Assembly (NCBI RefSeq): GCF_040182565.1
Contig: NC_089886.1
Span: 7,385,001 to 7,449,000 of the forward strand
Origin: Anser cygnoides
Taxonomy: Eukaryota; Chordata; Aves; Anseriformes; Anatidae
Direction: 5' to 3'
DNA length: 64,000 nucleotides
Shown: positions 1 to 12,960 of the stretch, piece by piece
How positions within the stretch are numbered: position 1 is the stretch's first letter
Layout: every line of letters begins with the position of its first letter
The notes under the pieces: generated by a model
Told to the model about the DNA's origin: nothing
What the model saw: only the letters and a program-made list of their open reading frames with translations
Database searches by the model: none
Made by a program: the position numbers and the translations under genes

Positions 1-3000
1 TACAGGAAGATGCAGCTCATCGCGTTACCCTCGGCAAAATCAAAAGCTGGTAACAAACAGCATCTTCCTGAAGTATCCGCTCGATACGGTGCTGCATCTG
101 GGAGCTGGAGGAAGGAGTCACCTCTCCAGGGCTGCCTCCGTACGGCTGCGGGGCTGGTGGGCAAGAGCAGCCGGGAGCTGGGAGCAGAACTCGGGGTGTT
201 CAGTGTGGGCACGTTGGCCAGGGCGGCCAGCGGGGAGCCGGAGTTCAGGGGTGGCTGTGGATGCTTGCTGGGCCCCGTTACCACCTTCCCGAGCTGCCTC
301 TGCACCAAACGTGCTGCTCCGGCAGGGGGGAAGGGAGGAGCGGGGCTGGGCCGCGTGGAGCAGCTTCGTGACCTGCTGCTAGTAACTGAAAGCACAGCTT
401 GGGTTTGAGCGAGGCTGGGTAGCTGCTACTTCGCCATTTCCTCCTAGCGTGATCCTGTTCTGGTCCGTCTGCCCCTACCACGCCACCCTGCAGCTCGGTA
501 CCGCTCGGAGGCCCCGGTCAGGGCACGAAGGTGCCCAAGCCATCGGCGTGCTCCGTATCCGCAGCAGCGCTCCGGGGGCTCGGAGCGGTACCCAGGCCAG
601 GCTGGCAAGTAACGTCTGTACAGCGCTGCGGCCTTGACTGTTACCTCCAAATTTCTCTTCTCTTGTGAGCCAGAGTCAGATCTCTAATGTTACGGACGTG
701 GCAGGGCTCGACCCTGATTTGGGAAGGAGGCGCCTCGCCGGCTGAACCCGGGGGTTGGCCGAGGACGTTGGAGATGTTTTGCTGGTCGTTTGCAAGTGGA
801 AGCGGGTTCGAATGTGCCACAGGTGGTCCTTGCTGCTGTGTTCCCTGTATTCTTCTCGTTGGTGCATGTTCTCTTTGGAAGCCAGTTGTCTGCTTTTGAG
901 CAGCAAACAAAATAGGAAACCAGGAGAGGCGAGCTCCTGCTGCGGAGGTGGTCCTTGTGGAGCAGACTGGGGAATTGCCGGGGTGGTAGAAAAGGCTATG
1001 AAATGTCCCAGAGAATTTCCCAAACCCCGAATTGATTTTAAATTATTCTTCCTTTAATTTCTAAGGCTAAGATTGTGTAGTCTTGGCACAGAAGACCTTT
1101 CTCCCCCCTTGTAGTCAGTGGTTTGTTGCATCGGTGTGGCTGAGGGCCCTGGGAAGCGCCTGTCGGTGCTGCCGGCCGGGTTTGTGTGCCAGCGGGCTCG
1201 GTTAGCGGCCACGTGCTGCCGTGCGCCTTGTTCTGTCCTCTGTGGGACAGCAGCGTCTCCGGGGAGCGAAGGGGAGATGGAAAGAAGGGAAAGAAGCAGC
1301 CCCAGGCAGCTGTAGCTGGCTCCCGGGGCAGCGGGGCCTGCAGGCCGCCACCGAGCAGGGCCGCGGTGCCCACCAGGCCCAGCCCCACGCAGGGCTGGCT
1401 CCGTGAGCCCCTCTGTGCCCTGAGGCACACGGACACCTCGTGGGGCTGGGGCTGCTGTGGTGTGGTCAGGGCCGGGCTGTGGGGCTGCAGAGGTGTTGTG
1501 CCTCCCTCACAAAACGTGCCGGTGCCGTACGTCGGGCAGCGCACGCGGCTTGCCGCACTGCGCCCCCGGGGAAGGCGGGCAGCTGTCCGGAGAGGGGTTT
1601 GGCTTTTGAGGAAGCTTTGCCCTCCTGCTGAGGAAGGAGTTCGGCCTTGCTTTTAGCTTGGATGCTTCGCCACAATCATATTTCATGATGATGATTATTA
1701 TTTTTTTTTAATTTTAATGGCCTGGGTGATCAGGCACGCTTATCGCCGTGACTGCAAAACGCCACTCGCTGACCTGCTGCGCAGCTCGTGGTGGCAGCAC
1801 CAGGCTGGTGCCCAGCCACCGGCAGGACCAGAGGGAGCCTTGGCTGCCGGCAGAAAGTTTGGGGCAGCAGGGGGAGTGTGTCCTGTCTCCCCCCGGCTGC
1901 TGTGCGAGCCCTCGCCTCGCCAAGGTCCTGTACACCCACCCCCCTTTGGGGCACAGGCACCTGGGACAGGTCCAGACCTCTGGCACTGGTCAGCGGTGGA
2001 GGTGGATGGTGTGTTTCAGAGGAGGCTTTGTTGCTTAGCCACGCTCATTTGAAAAAGGAAAAAAAAAAATTAATGCTGCTGCTCCATTTGCTTGTCTGCC
2101 CCTCTCCCTGCTGTGTCCCTCGGACCCCTCCCCGTCGGCAGCCTTTCACTGCAGCCCCTGGGCTCCCTCGGGTTTTGGCAACTGCTCGTTCTGCTTCGGC
2201 CTGGCCGCCTGTACTGTACGGGATGAGGCGTTAACCTCGGTGTCCTGCCACGCGTCTGCGCGCTCAGCGTCGTGGCGCGGAGAAGGGGGCCTTTTAGCTG
2301 TTAATGCCTTTCCAGGTATTTTATCAAAAGGAAAAAAAAAAAAAAAGGAAAAAAAAAAAAGGAAAACTGTAAATGTAGCAAGCTGTGTTTGCAATGCTTC
2401 TTTTCTCCTGTCTCTCCTCTGAGACTGGTTATGTCACTTTGTCACTGTTTTGAAATGGATGCTAGGCTCTTCTTAAGAGAGGGTTGCTACACTTGATGTT
2501 AAATGCCTCACTGACTTATTTTTTTTTTCCTCTAAATGAAAATTTTCATCTCAGTGGCGTGGAGTGGGTGGATGGATGGAGGGCAGTGTTTCAATGAGTA
2601 GTTTACAGTTTCACTTTCTGCAGACACTTGAACATAGGACCGATGTATCTGTGACAAGCACATCCCCTCGGTGGGAAGCTCCAGAAGAGCGTGGACCGGC
2701 CCGGGTGCCAGCCACCCCCTTGCAGTGCTCGGGCTAACCCCAGAGTCCCCCTGCTGTCCCTCTGGCTCCGTCTCCTGTCCCCATCTCCACCTCGTCAGCC
2801 CCGCACGTGGGCTGGCTGGGGACGGCGACACCCATGCTGGGATGGGGTTTGGCAGCCCTTGGCCCCCCCGAGCTTCGTGTGCCTGCAGGGACAGCAGCCA
2901 GCCCCGCTCCCCCCTTCCTCTCCCAGCCTGGCCCGTTCCCGTTGGGGTTGGAAATCCTCAGATCGGTGACTCAGAAGCAAGCGCTGGTGCCGGTGTGCTC

Positions 3001-3510
3001 CGAGCTGCTCGGGTGGTGTGGGTTAGAGCTCGGCCTTCGGTAGCTCTCCTGGAGCAACAGGGGTGATGGTTCGATGTGCTGGCCCTTCTCAAACTGTGTG
3101 TGTCCCAACCTCAGCCTTCTGTTCCCAAAACTAGAAAGTGTGTGCAACCTTCTTCAGCTGCATTTATCGTAGAGACAAACTTAAAATGACTCATCACAGA
3201 CCATTTATCACTTGGGAGGAAAATCTTGTTAATATGGCCCGCTGTACATGATCCATCTTCTGTCGATAGTACATAATCTTTGACCCATGTGCTAGGATCA
3301 TCATCACATATAAAAGGAAAAGAGACAAATGTAAAATACTTGAATGAGAGCTTGTATTATAACATTAATATTATTCAGAGTATCTGCTTTCTAGGCTGAT
3401 GTGATTCATTATTCTAGTAATGCTTTAGTCCTTTGTAATTTGTGGTAATTATGCTTTTTCCTTTTTAATACAAAAAAAAATGTATAAAAATAAAAACTTC
3501 AAAAGACAGT
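1..3510 (+). other. LARP1: Probable 3' UTR of LARP1 (end of the last exon)
   Basis: No open frame here resembles a known protein, and no LARP1 coding sequence (La motif or DM15 repeats) is visible, so the stop codon lies left of the window. The assignment rests on synteny: in vertebrates LARP1 sits next to FAXDC2 on the opposite strand, tail to tail. The stretch ends at 3489-3494 in AATAAA followed by a GT-rich element. Bases 1 to about 3100 are mostly GC-rich. From about 3100 the sequence turns AT-rich, with short A/T stretches typical of a regulated UTR end. Simple A-rich runs occur at about 2331-2363. LARP1 binds TOP mRNAs and their caps downstream of mTORC1. The alternative is an unrelated non-coding transcript or intergenic DNA. 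Confidence 0.55.
3489..3494 (+). terminator. LARP1: Polyadenylation signal AATAAA, probable LARP1 3' end
   Basis: Canonical AATAAA. About 25-40 bases downstream is a GT-rich stretch (gggttgtctgttc, from about 3519), the usual layout of a vertebrate cleavage site. Cleavage is expected near 3510. Confidence 0.65.
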
Positions 3511-3690
3511 GCAGTCTGGGTTGTCTGTTCAGCTAACTGATGTGCCCTCCCCAGAGGGCTGTGGGTTGTACGGACGGGCTGGGTCGATGCAGGTACGGTT
3601 GAAGGAACTGGAGGAGGCTGGAGAAAGAGAGTTGGCTTCCAGGGGCTGACAGCAGGTAAGTGCAGAGCAGGTCAGCTCTACAAAAAAATT
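3511..3690. other. Short spacer between two convergent 3' ends
   Basis: About 180 bp between the expected cleavage sites of LARP1 (+) and FAXDC2 (-). It carries the downstream GT-rich element of the plus-strand site and a T-rich downstream element (minus-strand sense) for FAXDC2. No gene is seen. Confidence 0.5.
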
Positions 3691-4352
3691 TGCAGCATGT
3701 CTTGATTTTTATTGTATAAGTATTTGCGGATCTGCATAAAGGTGTGAGTGCTGTTTGTGTCGGTTTGTGGAGTGGCCATGAGGACGAGACAGCCCCAACC
3801 TCAGATGTACTTAAAATTGCATAATGAAAAACTGCTGAGGGCAGATCAGGCCTGTGTTGTGTGTGTAAGGGAACGTTTCTAAAGCCATGGCTTCACTGAC
3901 TTTTTGTGGGGTTGCAGGACAAATCATCCCACACCCAAGGCTGCCTGAGGTTGGGTAAAGCTAAGTGTCAGAAGAACAGTGGTTCTAATTCCTATAGTAT
4001 GTAGTCGTAGCGATCTTGCTGGTATGTCTATAGAACGCTGCTGAAAGAGGCCAAAATGTGATCTAATGAGGATTCAGTAATCCCCAAAACTGTGTGGCTT
4101 ATGTGCAGGCGGCTAGAACCAAGAAACAATACAAGTTTAAAAATAGCTTTCTAGAGCAGTTTTTTCACACCTTCAGTAGAAAATAACAGGCGGTGACTGT
4201 GGTCATCTCAAGTGGCATGTTTCAGTTCAGTTTTGGGAACTGTTACTCGTGACCAGTGACTTGTTTCCCAATTAAGGTACTATTTGGCATAAATTGTCTC
4301 TAGCTCTCCTTGTCACTGGGCTCTGCGAGAATGCAGGCTGCAGGGTTGGAGG
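3690..4352 (-). other. FAXDC2: FAXDC2 3' UTR
   Basis: Sequence between the FAXDC2 stop codon (4353-4355) and the cleavage site predicted from the AATAAA at 3708-3713. No coding potential is recognised. Confidence 0.6.
3708..3713 (-). terminator. FAXDC2: Polyadenylation signal AATAAA (minus strand), probable FAXDC2 3' end
   Basis: TTTATT on the plus strand reads AATAAA on the minus strand, about 640 bases past the FAXDC2 stop codon. A T-rich stretch follows it in minus-strand sense. No other canonical signal was noticed between it and the stop. Confidence 0.6.
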
Positions 4353-7300
4353 TCACTCTGCCCTCTTGGGTGTCTCCGGGATGCTTTCTGAGAGAGGGGT
4401 GAGGCTGAGGAGGACCCTGTGCCTCTCGTAGGCTTTGGTTTGTCTGAACACCGTGTCTGTCCCATGCAGATAATCCAGTACTCCCAGGACTCCGTAACAC
4501 TGGTTGAACCTAGAAACCAAACAGAGAATAAACATCACTGGAAGTTACTGAGGTTACCTTGCCCTTCCGATCTTTCAGAGCCCTGATAAGCCATCCATGC
4601 GATTGCTGCTGCTGTACGTTTCCCTCGCAGCCCTAATGAAACCTGGGTGAAACCTACGGAGCTTCCCTCCTGCTACTTCGTTATCCAGGTACGGTGACAC
4701 TGAACAACAGCCGTCCCTGCCCACAGCAGCTCGGAGCTGTGGGAGCAGTGGGGCAGCCACCTCGCCATGCCTGCGTTTTCAGCCCAGGCTGCCCAGAGTC
4801 GTGGAGCTGACGTGCTTCCAGCACTGCAGATGCTGGCACAGCCGCTCTGCCCAGACAGCAGCTGAGCTCTGCGGCGATCCGTGTCCTGACATGAGCCGAG
4901 CTGCAGAGGAGATGACTGGTAACAAGAACTGGCTCCATGTTTTGGGTGTTGCCCTGCACTTAGGTTGCAATAGAACGATCCCATTTTCTATTTCTGCAGG
5001 AGAAGCAAATTGCGGTCGGAGAAGTACGGCAGATGGGGACAATTCTTCCATGATTTTGGTATGTATCCCTGAACAACCTACTGAAACTATACTCTCCCGT
5101 GTAAAAGGGGGCTGGGAGTCTTTGCCAGGAAGGGTTAATTGAGATTGTTTGTGCAAGGTGTTATCTGATCACTGTTGCTAATCCCAGTGTGTAGGAAAGA
5201 GACAGACAGGGAGGCTCCCGCAGCAGATTTGGTTTTGCTATGTGATTTGTCCTTGCTGCCTTGAATCTAGATCATATGCGGTATCTTCTGAGCTTCCAGG
5301 AGGAGCCTTGCAGAGAACTGTCTCTGCACTTGTGCTGGGGGAAGTCCAGCACTGGGTGCTTTCCTCCCATGTCGTTTTGGGAAACTTGAAACACCCAGCC
5401 TCAGCTGTGCGTTTGTGCTTCCGAGGTCTCCAGGTCAGCTCATGGAGAAGCATAGATGTCAGGGAGGTGGCTGGCAGTTGGGTGGGAAGTCAGCAGGAAT
5501 CCTCGGAGACCAAAGCTCTGTTTAACTGCTCTGAGAACTGATTTTGGTCTGCCATCAGGTGAACTGCATAGGCTTCTCTGCTTACACACGAAATCATGCT
5601 CCAAAAGGAGCTTTGCCTGTGGGCAGTGACAGGGTGCAGGAAGGAGGGGGAAGGGGAGCTGGGACGTACTTGAGGTGGTGGAAGTCGTGGAACTCCGGCG
5701 ACGGCAGGAGGGGCAGGTGGTAGCCGCAGTGCGAAATGCTGGTTGTTACAAGAGCAAGGGAGAACCACGCTGCGACTGAAACAATGTGAGACCCCATGAG
5801 CATCGGGCCAGTCATGACAGGCAACGTGTTGGAGAGCTAGAAATGAGAAGCAAACTGCCTCGTTAATGGGTCCACAACAAGCAGGTTCTTGTCTAGGAGC
5901 CAGATTGTTTCGCTGGAGTGCATTAGTTTTGTGCAAACAGCATAAAGGGCATATCCCTCTGCAAACACCTTGCTAAAAGTACATAATCAGCAGCAAAGAA
6001 ATAATTCTGCTCTGAGCCAACTGAGTTTTACTCACTCCGAAACATAGTCACAGTACAAGCTCCCCAAACTAGCAGTAAAACTTGGACATGAGAGCAAACC
6101 AGGGGGTGCGAGGGCAGCATGGTTCTAGTAACTCACCCTGGAGTCAGAGGTGAGAATTCCAGCTGCTTGTTGGAAAAAAGCTGAAGCTGCTCTAGGGAAA
6201 CCTAGCTGTAAAGGGGCACTGGCCTATGTTTGCAGTCAAAGCAGCAGTGATCCCAGCTGCATCACTTCATTGTGTCCTACCAGCGGTACAAATAGCAGCC
6301 GTGGCCCAGACGAGGCTTACCGCACCGGCTGGGCTCAGCTTGACTCCTGGATTTAAAAGGCCATTCTGCTACCCAAAGGCTGCCAGTTAGGGAGACTCGC
6401 AGAGCTGGCGCTGCAGCCCAGTCCTGTTATTAACAGGAGGTGGTATTTAGAGGTGCAATCTTCTGAAGTCGGGATGCATTTTTATGAGAAGTCTTGGCTG
6501 GAGCAAGGCTGGGAGACACTCAAGGAGGGTTGCAAGTACTGATCCCAGCCACCAGCATGAAAATAATGACAGAACTGAGTCCATGCAGTAACCTAGCCTG
6601 TGTAACTGTTAAATCTCTTTGCTGAAAGCACAATCTGTGCTCCCAGCTCTCTCTCTGCTCTTAAAGCTAGTAGAGTCCAGTATAAACAGGCACTGCAGCG
6701 TTTCTACAGCTAGGCTTCTTGGAATTGCAGTTTAGCTTCCTCTTCTAAGAAAGAAGATTCTAAGGAAGCACTTGCTTTTCTTCTCTTACCGCTCCTTTTC
6801 ATCCCATGGAACTCACACTCCACGCAGGAAGTGGAAGGCGACCACGGGAAGATCCACTTACTATGTGCTCTAATGGGTGAGCGTAAATGGAGACCACGCC
6901 AATGGGGGCTGTCCATTCGTGGTGCTTCTTGTGAATGTGCTTGTACAGGAGGGGCAGATGAACAAGCCTAAGTAGAGAAAACAGAAACGTAGGTTTTGAG
7001 CCCCATAAGACAGGAACAGAGAGTAACGTTACAACTTTTCCTGGGGCATGTCTCATATCTCCTCTTGAAAACAGATTTTAGAACAGCTGGGAATGAGAGT
7101 GTAGGACTCCTGGCTTCTCTCTTTCTTCACCATTAAGTCCTCGTTCAATGGATTCAATGTCTGTTGGTTGATGCTGAACTTAAGTTCAAGTACATCCCGT
7201 AAATCCAAGTCTCTGAAAGATTGATTCACTCAAACCTTCCCTTTAGGGGAAGACTCACTATATTTTTGCTGTTTTGACTTTTCCTACTGGCAACTATTAG

Positions 7301-10300
7301 AGAGAGAATAGTAAGTGGCCCTCCTGTTTTTTTTTTTTTTTTGTGCCTTTGTCCAAATGCTTTTTTTAACAGCTTTTGTATAAAGCTATCTGTTTAGTTT
7401 ATTCCTGAATCTCTAACCTGCTCCACATTTGTAGTTTTTACCCATTTCTGCTTACTGTAGTTACTAGCAGCATTGCAGCAGCCAAGCCTCATGTAGTAAG
7501 GATGTTCCCTAATACAGGAACTTATAAGTAAGTTCCAGGACCTAAGTCTTCCCATAGAAATACAAGGTTGTTGGAAGAGGGTGGACTAGGACTATGGCTG
7601 TTTCAAGAGATGGGTATAACCTTAAAGGCAGAGGGGCAAACCACTGAGTCCTGTTCCAGTGCTCAGCTCACCTGTGTGAATAATAGAAGAGAATTTCCTC
7701 AGTTATGGTAAAGATGCTCAGCTCGACAAGAAACCACTGGAAGGTGGGTAATTCCTTGCTGAAGGTGTTGCCCCACCATTTCATGACATAGAACATGGGC
7801 ACAAGCATGGGGAAGGAGACAAAGAACTGATTAAACAGTGCTGTGTAGATGGCTTGTCGCAATTTTTTTATGTCCACCTGCAAAAAAGAAGTCAGGATTT
7901 GAGGCGAATATGGAAGCACTGTGTTGCTTTGATTAGGGACAATAAAGAGCTTTTAGAATTGCAGGATGCTTTTGTATTAGTTTAGGGGTCAACTTTTTAA
8001 CAAGCAGTCTATCAAGATCTGATCAGTAGCCTAATTACAAGAACGTTTTTTCTCTCTGCAGTGGATATACAAGACTCAGCTTGATTCTCCTTGAATCCTA
8101 TCTGGTTGGAAGAGAAAAGCATAACTGGTTCTTCTCCCCTCTCCTAACCTAAGAGACTCCAGGAAGTGTTCAACCAGCAGAAGAGGCACAGTGACAATTA
8201 CTTACAGGATCATTCTTGCCCAGCTGAATGCGATACCGAGTAATGAAAGTTGGCTTTCCTGTTACATCAGCCACCATAAGGATTCCATTGAAGCACCAGA
8301 AAGCAAGGCTAGGAACCAACGCAGCCCCTGTGACACGAGGAAAGGTCAGAGGTGTGTGAGTACATTGAGAGCTATGGCTAATCAGAAAAATGATACAGTG
8401 GATTAGTATCCAGAGGACCTTGCTTGGACCTGTGTATACCAGGTGTATAATCCCTGCCCAGAGATGCTTTAAAACAGAACAAGAATAGGTTCTGACACCC
8501 AACTAAGATCTAGGCAATGGTGAGGAGGTTAAACTGCACAAGTGCCCCATAGGCTAAAACTTGTAACAACACGCTAAGAAAAGGTTTTTCTATGAGGTTG
8601 GGGAACCTCTGTCACGAGTTATCTTTAAATACACATTGGATAAGATCAAGTTGATTCCTGGGACCTTGCAACATCCCTACCGAGCATGTTCACCAACTGT
8701 TAATCACAGACAGAGAAGGACTGTACACTACAGCAAGTGTAAAGTTTACTAATTTTACTTTAATTTTCAGTAATTAGTTCTACTGAGTCATTCACTTCTC
8801 ACAGGAGCAGAGAGTATGGTTACACAGGGAAGCCGTTCTGTGCTTTCAGCAGCAGCAAAGGATCAGATTTTTAATCCCTATAGTAGGTCTATATGAGGAG
8901 CCACTCCAACGGCAGCACTGTTGCACTGTCACTTACAGCTGGTTTTGAAGCCTACACGTGCTTTTCAGTTGGGGAAGTAGTCTGGGATGCAGCATCCACA
9001 TCCCATTTTAAATACAATACATGCCCTTGTACAGCAAAGGGTTGTTAATCTGAATAACTCACCAAAGAGGAAGAGTGACCATTCCCTTCCCTCAAACAGG
9101 TTGTAAAGCGTTAGCCATGCTGTTTGCCAGAAATTGCCTGAAGTCTCCCAGATCTTCTGTACGCACCTGTGGGAATAAGTGTTGTTAGTGACTTATCTTT
9201 CCACAATCTGTTTATCCCCTCTCCACAGAAATACTTCTCCTCAAGTCCTTTGTTCTAACAATCTCACCAAGAAGCAGAGTTCATGAAGGCAGTGAATATG
9301 AGCAGGCCTGTACCAAGGACCATGGCAGAGGTCTTCACGGCATCCCAGAGCTTCTCTTCCTGCGAGCAAGCAGCAAGAGTAAGTATGTGCTGCGGGGCCC
9401 TCGGCTAGGCTTTTTTGTATTTGAAATGCAGGAGTTAAAGGCAGTCCTATGATGGTCTGGTTTGCTTTATAGATTCTAAAGAACATAGTAACAAAGATGT
9501 TCTGGGATAGTGCGCGTAACTGTGGGGGAGAGTTCACCCATGTCCACCTGACATCTTCACAGAGCCCTGAAGTGTCACTGACGTGGAATTTCTCTGGTGT
9601 AATCAAAGGGAGAGGAAGGACCACTGATCTTTCCCTCCCCATTTTTATTGGATACATTTCTGAGTACCTCGAGGACTGTAATATAAAGGGCTTCTGGATA
9701 ACTCAGAACAGTAGGAATGGAAGACCTGGGGGTAAGGAATCGTGCTCCATCTCAGCACCTCCCTCACTCTGTCAGTTTATTCTCCCTCCCAGTATTCAAT
9801 ATGCTATCCCCCTGCAGTAATGAAGAACTATTATGCTCAGGTGATTTGATTAATAGCTCCAGTTAATTCAGAACCACTTCTCAACTTTTCTCTTAGCTTT
9901 GAAGAGTGCTTCTGAAGATGGGCTCATGCATCCAGAAGCTTCGCTTTTTTTCCCCAACTCTAACAGAGGTCTAACGCAGAATATAAGTAATATGTAAAAT
10001 GCCTTGCACAGCTCACTTGCTGTGCCGTTAGCCCACCGTAGATACATCTCAATTCTAGTACTGGGAGTACAACTTGCCTAGAAGGTACCGTGTGTCATCT
10101 GTACAGAATAACTGCCCAATAACAAGGAGTTAAAATACGCAACTTTTAAAAAGTATAAAGTTGATGCCTTTTGTCAGTCAAGGAAGTGTTACCTACTAAA
10201 CAAATATTCCTGTGTACAGCATAAGGGCACTTGTGGTGTTAACATGACTCCTGGGCTGGTAAGGATTTTAACCACACAAAGCAACTGCGTAAGAGTCAGA

Positions 10301-12242
10301 CCAGCATGACTTTTTGATTCTAGGAATAAGAATATTCAAAAAGCAGTATTCAACATATTTGAACACTTAAATATTTGAAAATGATTATCAATTATATGAC
10401 AAGTATATAATTAACTATCTGTCTTAACGTAGCCCATATTGGTTGTGCAGTTCAGAAATCTTAGTTCGAGTTTTCTTGGGTGAATACATGTATTTATTTT
10501 TTTAATCATCCTGCAGATAAATAAATGAAATTCTAAAATAATGTAGTGTAATAACCAGCTAGCGTTTTGTTCATAACTCTGTCCTTCCTGTTTTTTTTTA
10601 ACTGTGTTGTTTAGCTGCAAAAGCAGACTGGAGTAAAAATAGCATGATTCATAGTTGCTGTCCTGTTTGTCTCCTGTCAGGGAGGACAAACAAGAGAGAC
10701 AGCTCGCTAATGCATGTTGAATGCAGCTGTGTGTGTAGGGTAATGCAATATAGAGGAACCCTCTCGACATAGCTTTCAGTGTTAAGAGGTTTTTTAAGAT
10801 TCTGTAACAGCTACAGAATATTAATCATTGCCCAGAACTTGTCAGCAGTATTTATCTGTCCCAGGACAGAACTTTGCTCATTAGCACTGAAACTTTCCTC
10901 ATTAAAACAAACATTTGTTCCTATCGTTTCAGTTTTTATCACGTTAGCAGCTGGGGAGAAAGTAATTTACAGGACTCTTGCCCTACAGCTCCATGTCTGT
11001 GAGCCTTGTAGGCTTGTATTCGAAGCAATACAATCAGTTGCCAGCGTTATGGCTGGGTGTACTCAACTGAAAATGTAAAGCTGGTGAAAGAGCCATCTAT
11101 TCCAGCTTCAGATAGTACGTGCTGAATTCTGGGCTGGAGATTTGCTCTCAAGTTTCAGTCGTCCAGTTGTATCCACGTTACACCTAATGTATACTGATAC
11201 AAGATAAGAATTTCTTAATAGTTAAACCCTGGAATACCATCTAGGTATTCTTCAGAAAGAAAGGTATTAGAAGCTATAAAAGGCTCTGAGCCTTTTAACA
11301 GAATTGTATCCTTTAAATCCTTTTTCATAGGATGACAAAAGACCATACCAAAGAAAAATTTTGAAGTCAGAATTTGTAGTTAGACCAAATAATATTTCAG
11401 ATTCTTTAGCATCCTCCAGCCAGATGATCTCAAATAATTTCAGATATTAATGACTTCTAATACACATCAGAGACTATGTATGCCTTGCTTTGAGATAGGA
11501 CTGAGAGTAGCCACAGCTCAGCACTTTTTAAGCTATTTTAAAAGCCATTTGGACAGAAACTGTCTTTTGTTTTGAGACTGTGCTTTTATTGCACATGAGG
11601 AAGTAATTACATGAATGAACCCCGCACAGTATAATTACATGAGCTGTAGAAGCAGAGAAGTTTACATTAAAAAAAAATCTTGTTCATCAGGTCCAAGTGC
11701 TAACACCCTGTTTCTCTTCATGCCAGCGGCTCCGGCACAGCAGTTTCCAAATTCTGCTCCACTGATCGCCTGAGATGTTGCCCTTAAAGGGCTTGTACAA
11801 GGTGACAAATTCCTTAAGTGCAGAGCAGAGTTGCTGCCTGCAAGGTAAAAGAGAAGCAGGCGCACCAGCTGGGAAAGACACTGTTAGCTGGCCCACTCGG
11901 AGGGCTGGGCCTGGTTAGGTGGCAGAGCTGCTGGCATGAAGAGGGTTGTGGTCTCCTGCCATACAAGCAGAGGTAACAGGCCCTTCACCACTTAGTGCTA
12001 TAGCCACAGCGCACTGGAAGGGAAAAAATGGTGTGAAAGCATTGCCGTAGTGATGAGCAATGAATTCCTAGTTGTGTTAAAGCGACTGGAGCGTTGATAT
12101 GTCTGTCACCTCTCTTATGAGGTTATTCAACACATCCAGCTTTCCAAAGCGCCTGCGTAACGCTTCCTTTAAAAGGTGAACTTTGAGTCTTTACCTGTTT
12201 CTGCTGTGCAGCCATGGTGGAGTATCCAGAGTCTCTCTTCAT
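4353..12242 (-). CDS. FAXDC2: FAXDC2, fatty acid hydroxylase domain-containing protein 2 (8 coding exons, 333 aa)
   Basis: Membrane di-iron hydroxylase of the sterol desaturase/C4-methylsterol oxidase superfamily, expected in the ER membrane. The substrate is not settled by the sequence. Coding exons in order: 12195-12242, 9268-9359, 9063-9166, 8206-8327, 7672-7877, 6862-6967, 5670-5836, 4353-4509. All have AG/GT borders and matching phases. The total is 333 aa, the length of the human protein as I recall it. Three histidine boxes are intact: H190-x3-H194, H203-x2-HH207 and H276-x2-HH280. Hydrophobic segments lie near residues 22-40, 76-100, 134-157, 168-188 and 236-260. The first coding exon is only 16 codons; its ATG sits directly after a splice acceptor, so the 5' UTR lies in upstream exons not located. 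The C-terminus (TPLSESIPETPKRAE) is typical of the family. No frameshift or lost ligand is seen. Confidence 0.95.
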
Positions 12243-12908
12243 CTGAAATAAGAAGTGATGCAAGTGAACTTTGTACAGCCGGAGGGTGGAAGAACACAAT
12301 GCTGACCATAGCAAATCAGCTTCAGTTGCAAAACTGTACCATAGTTACCCTCTATGCCCTGCCCCTCCTTCGTTTTTGTCCATGGAACAAAGCTGAGCTC
12401 TTAAAGCCTTACAGCCCCCGCACCCCCTTATTTCCTGATGTGTATTAGTATTTTCCTAAAACACTGAGAAGGTTGCAAAGATAGTAAAGAAAAATGGAAG
12501 AACAACCAAAACCGAAGCTTTTGATGGTGGCACAGCTTCCTCCCTCCATCTATCCCAGAAATACATTGCGCTCAGTGGGAACTCCAGCAAATGCTGCTTG
12601 AGACACGCACTCTTGCCTAACAAAGGCACGCTGTTAACACTAACAACGATGAAAAGAAAACAAGACTACACTGATGTGAGCTTGTGCCCTGAAGTATTAA
12701 TACAGTAGAGCACCATGCAGTCTTCACTCACGTGGATGAGTTACAGCCTGAGAACAGGGTAAGTGAGAAAATCACCTCTGCTTCAAGTCCAGCTATGGTT
12801 GGTACTGACAGAAATAGCTCAGTTTCAGGGTTTAAGACCCAGTGGACAGACAGCTACTTCATAACAGATCTCCTTCTGTTTGGCTCTGACTTGAATGTTT
12901 ATTACCAA

Positions 12909-12960
12909 TTATATATATATATATATATATATTTTATATATATATATATATATATTATAT
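12909..12960. repeat. (TA)n microsatellite
   Basis: About 52 bp of nearly perfect alternating T and A, broken only by a few extra T residues in the middle and near the right end. It is self-complementary and may form a cruciform. An A-rich run follows at about 12963. Confidence 0.95.

Noticed and set aside
1038..1656. Open frames of 124-168 codons in the GC-rich LARP1 UTR region
   Set aside because: No homology recognised, competing frames on both strands, and composition explains the lack of stops.
4770..4830. Short resemblance to sense-strand CR1 (caggctgcccagag, then cgtggag)
   Set aside because: Only about 20 bases match and the flanks do not continue the CR1 pattern, so it is probably chance.
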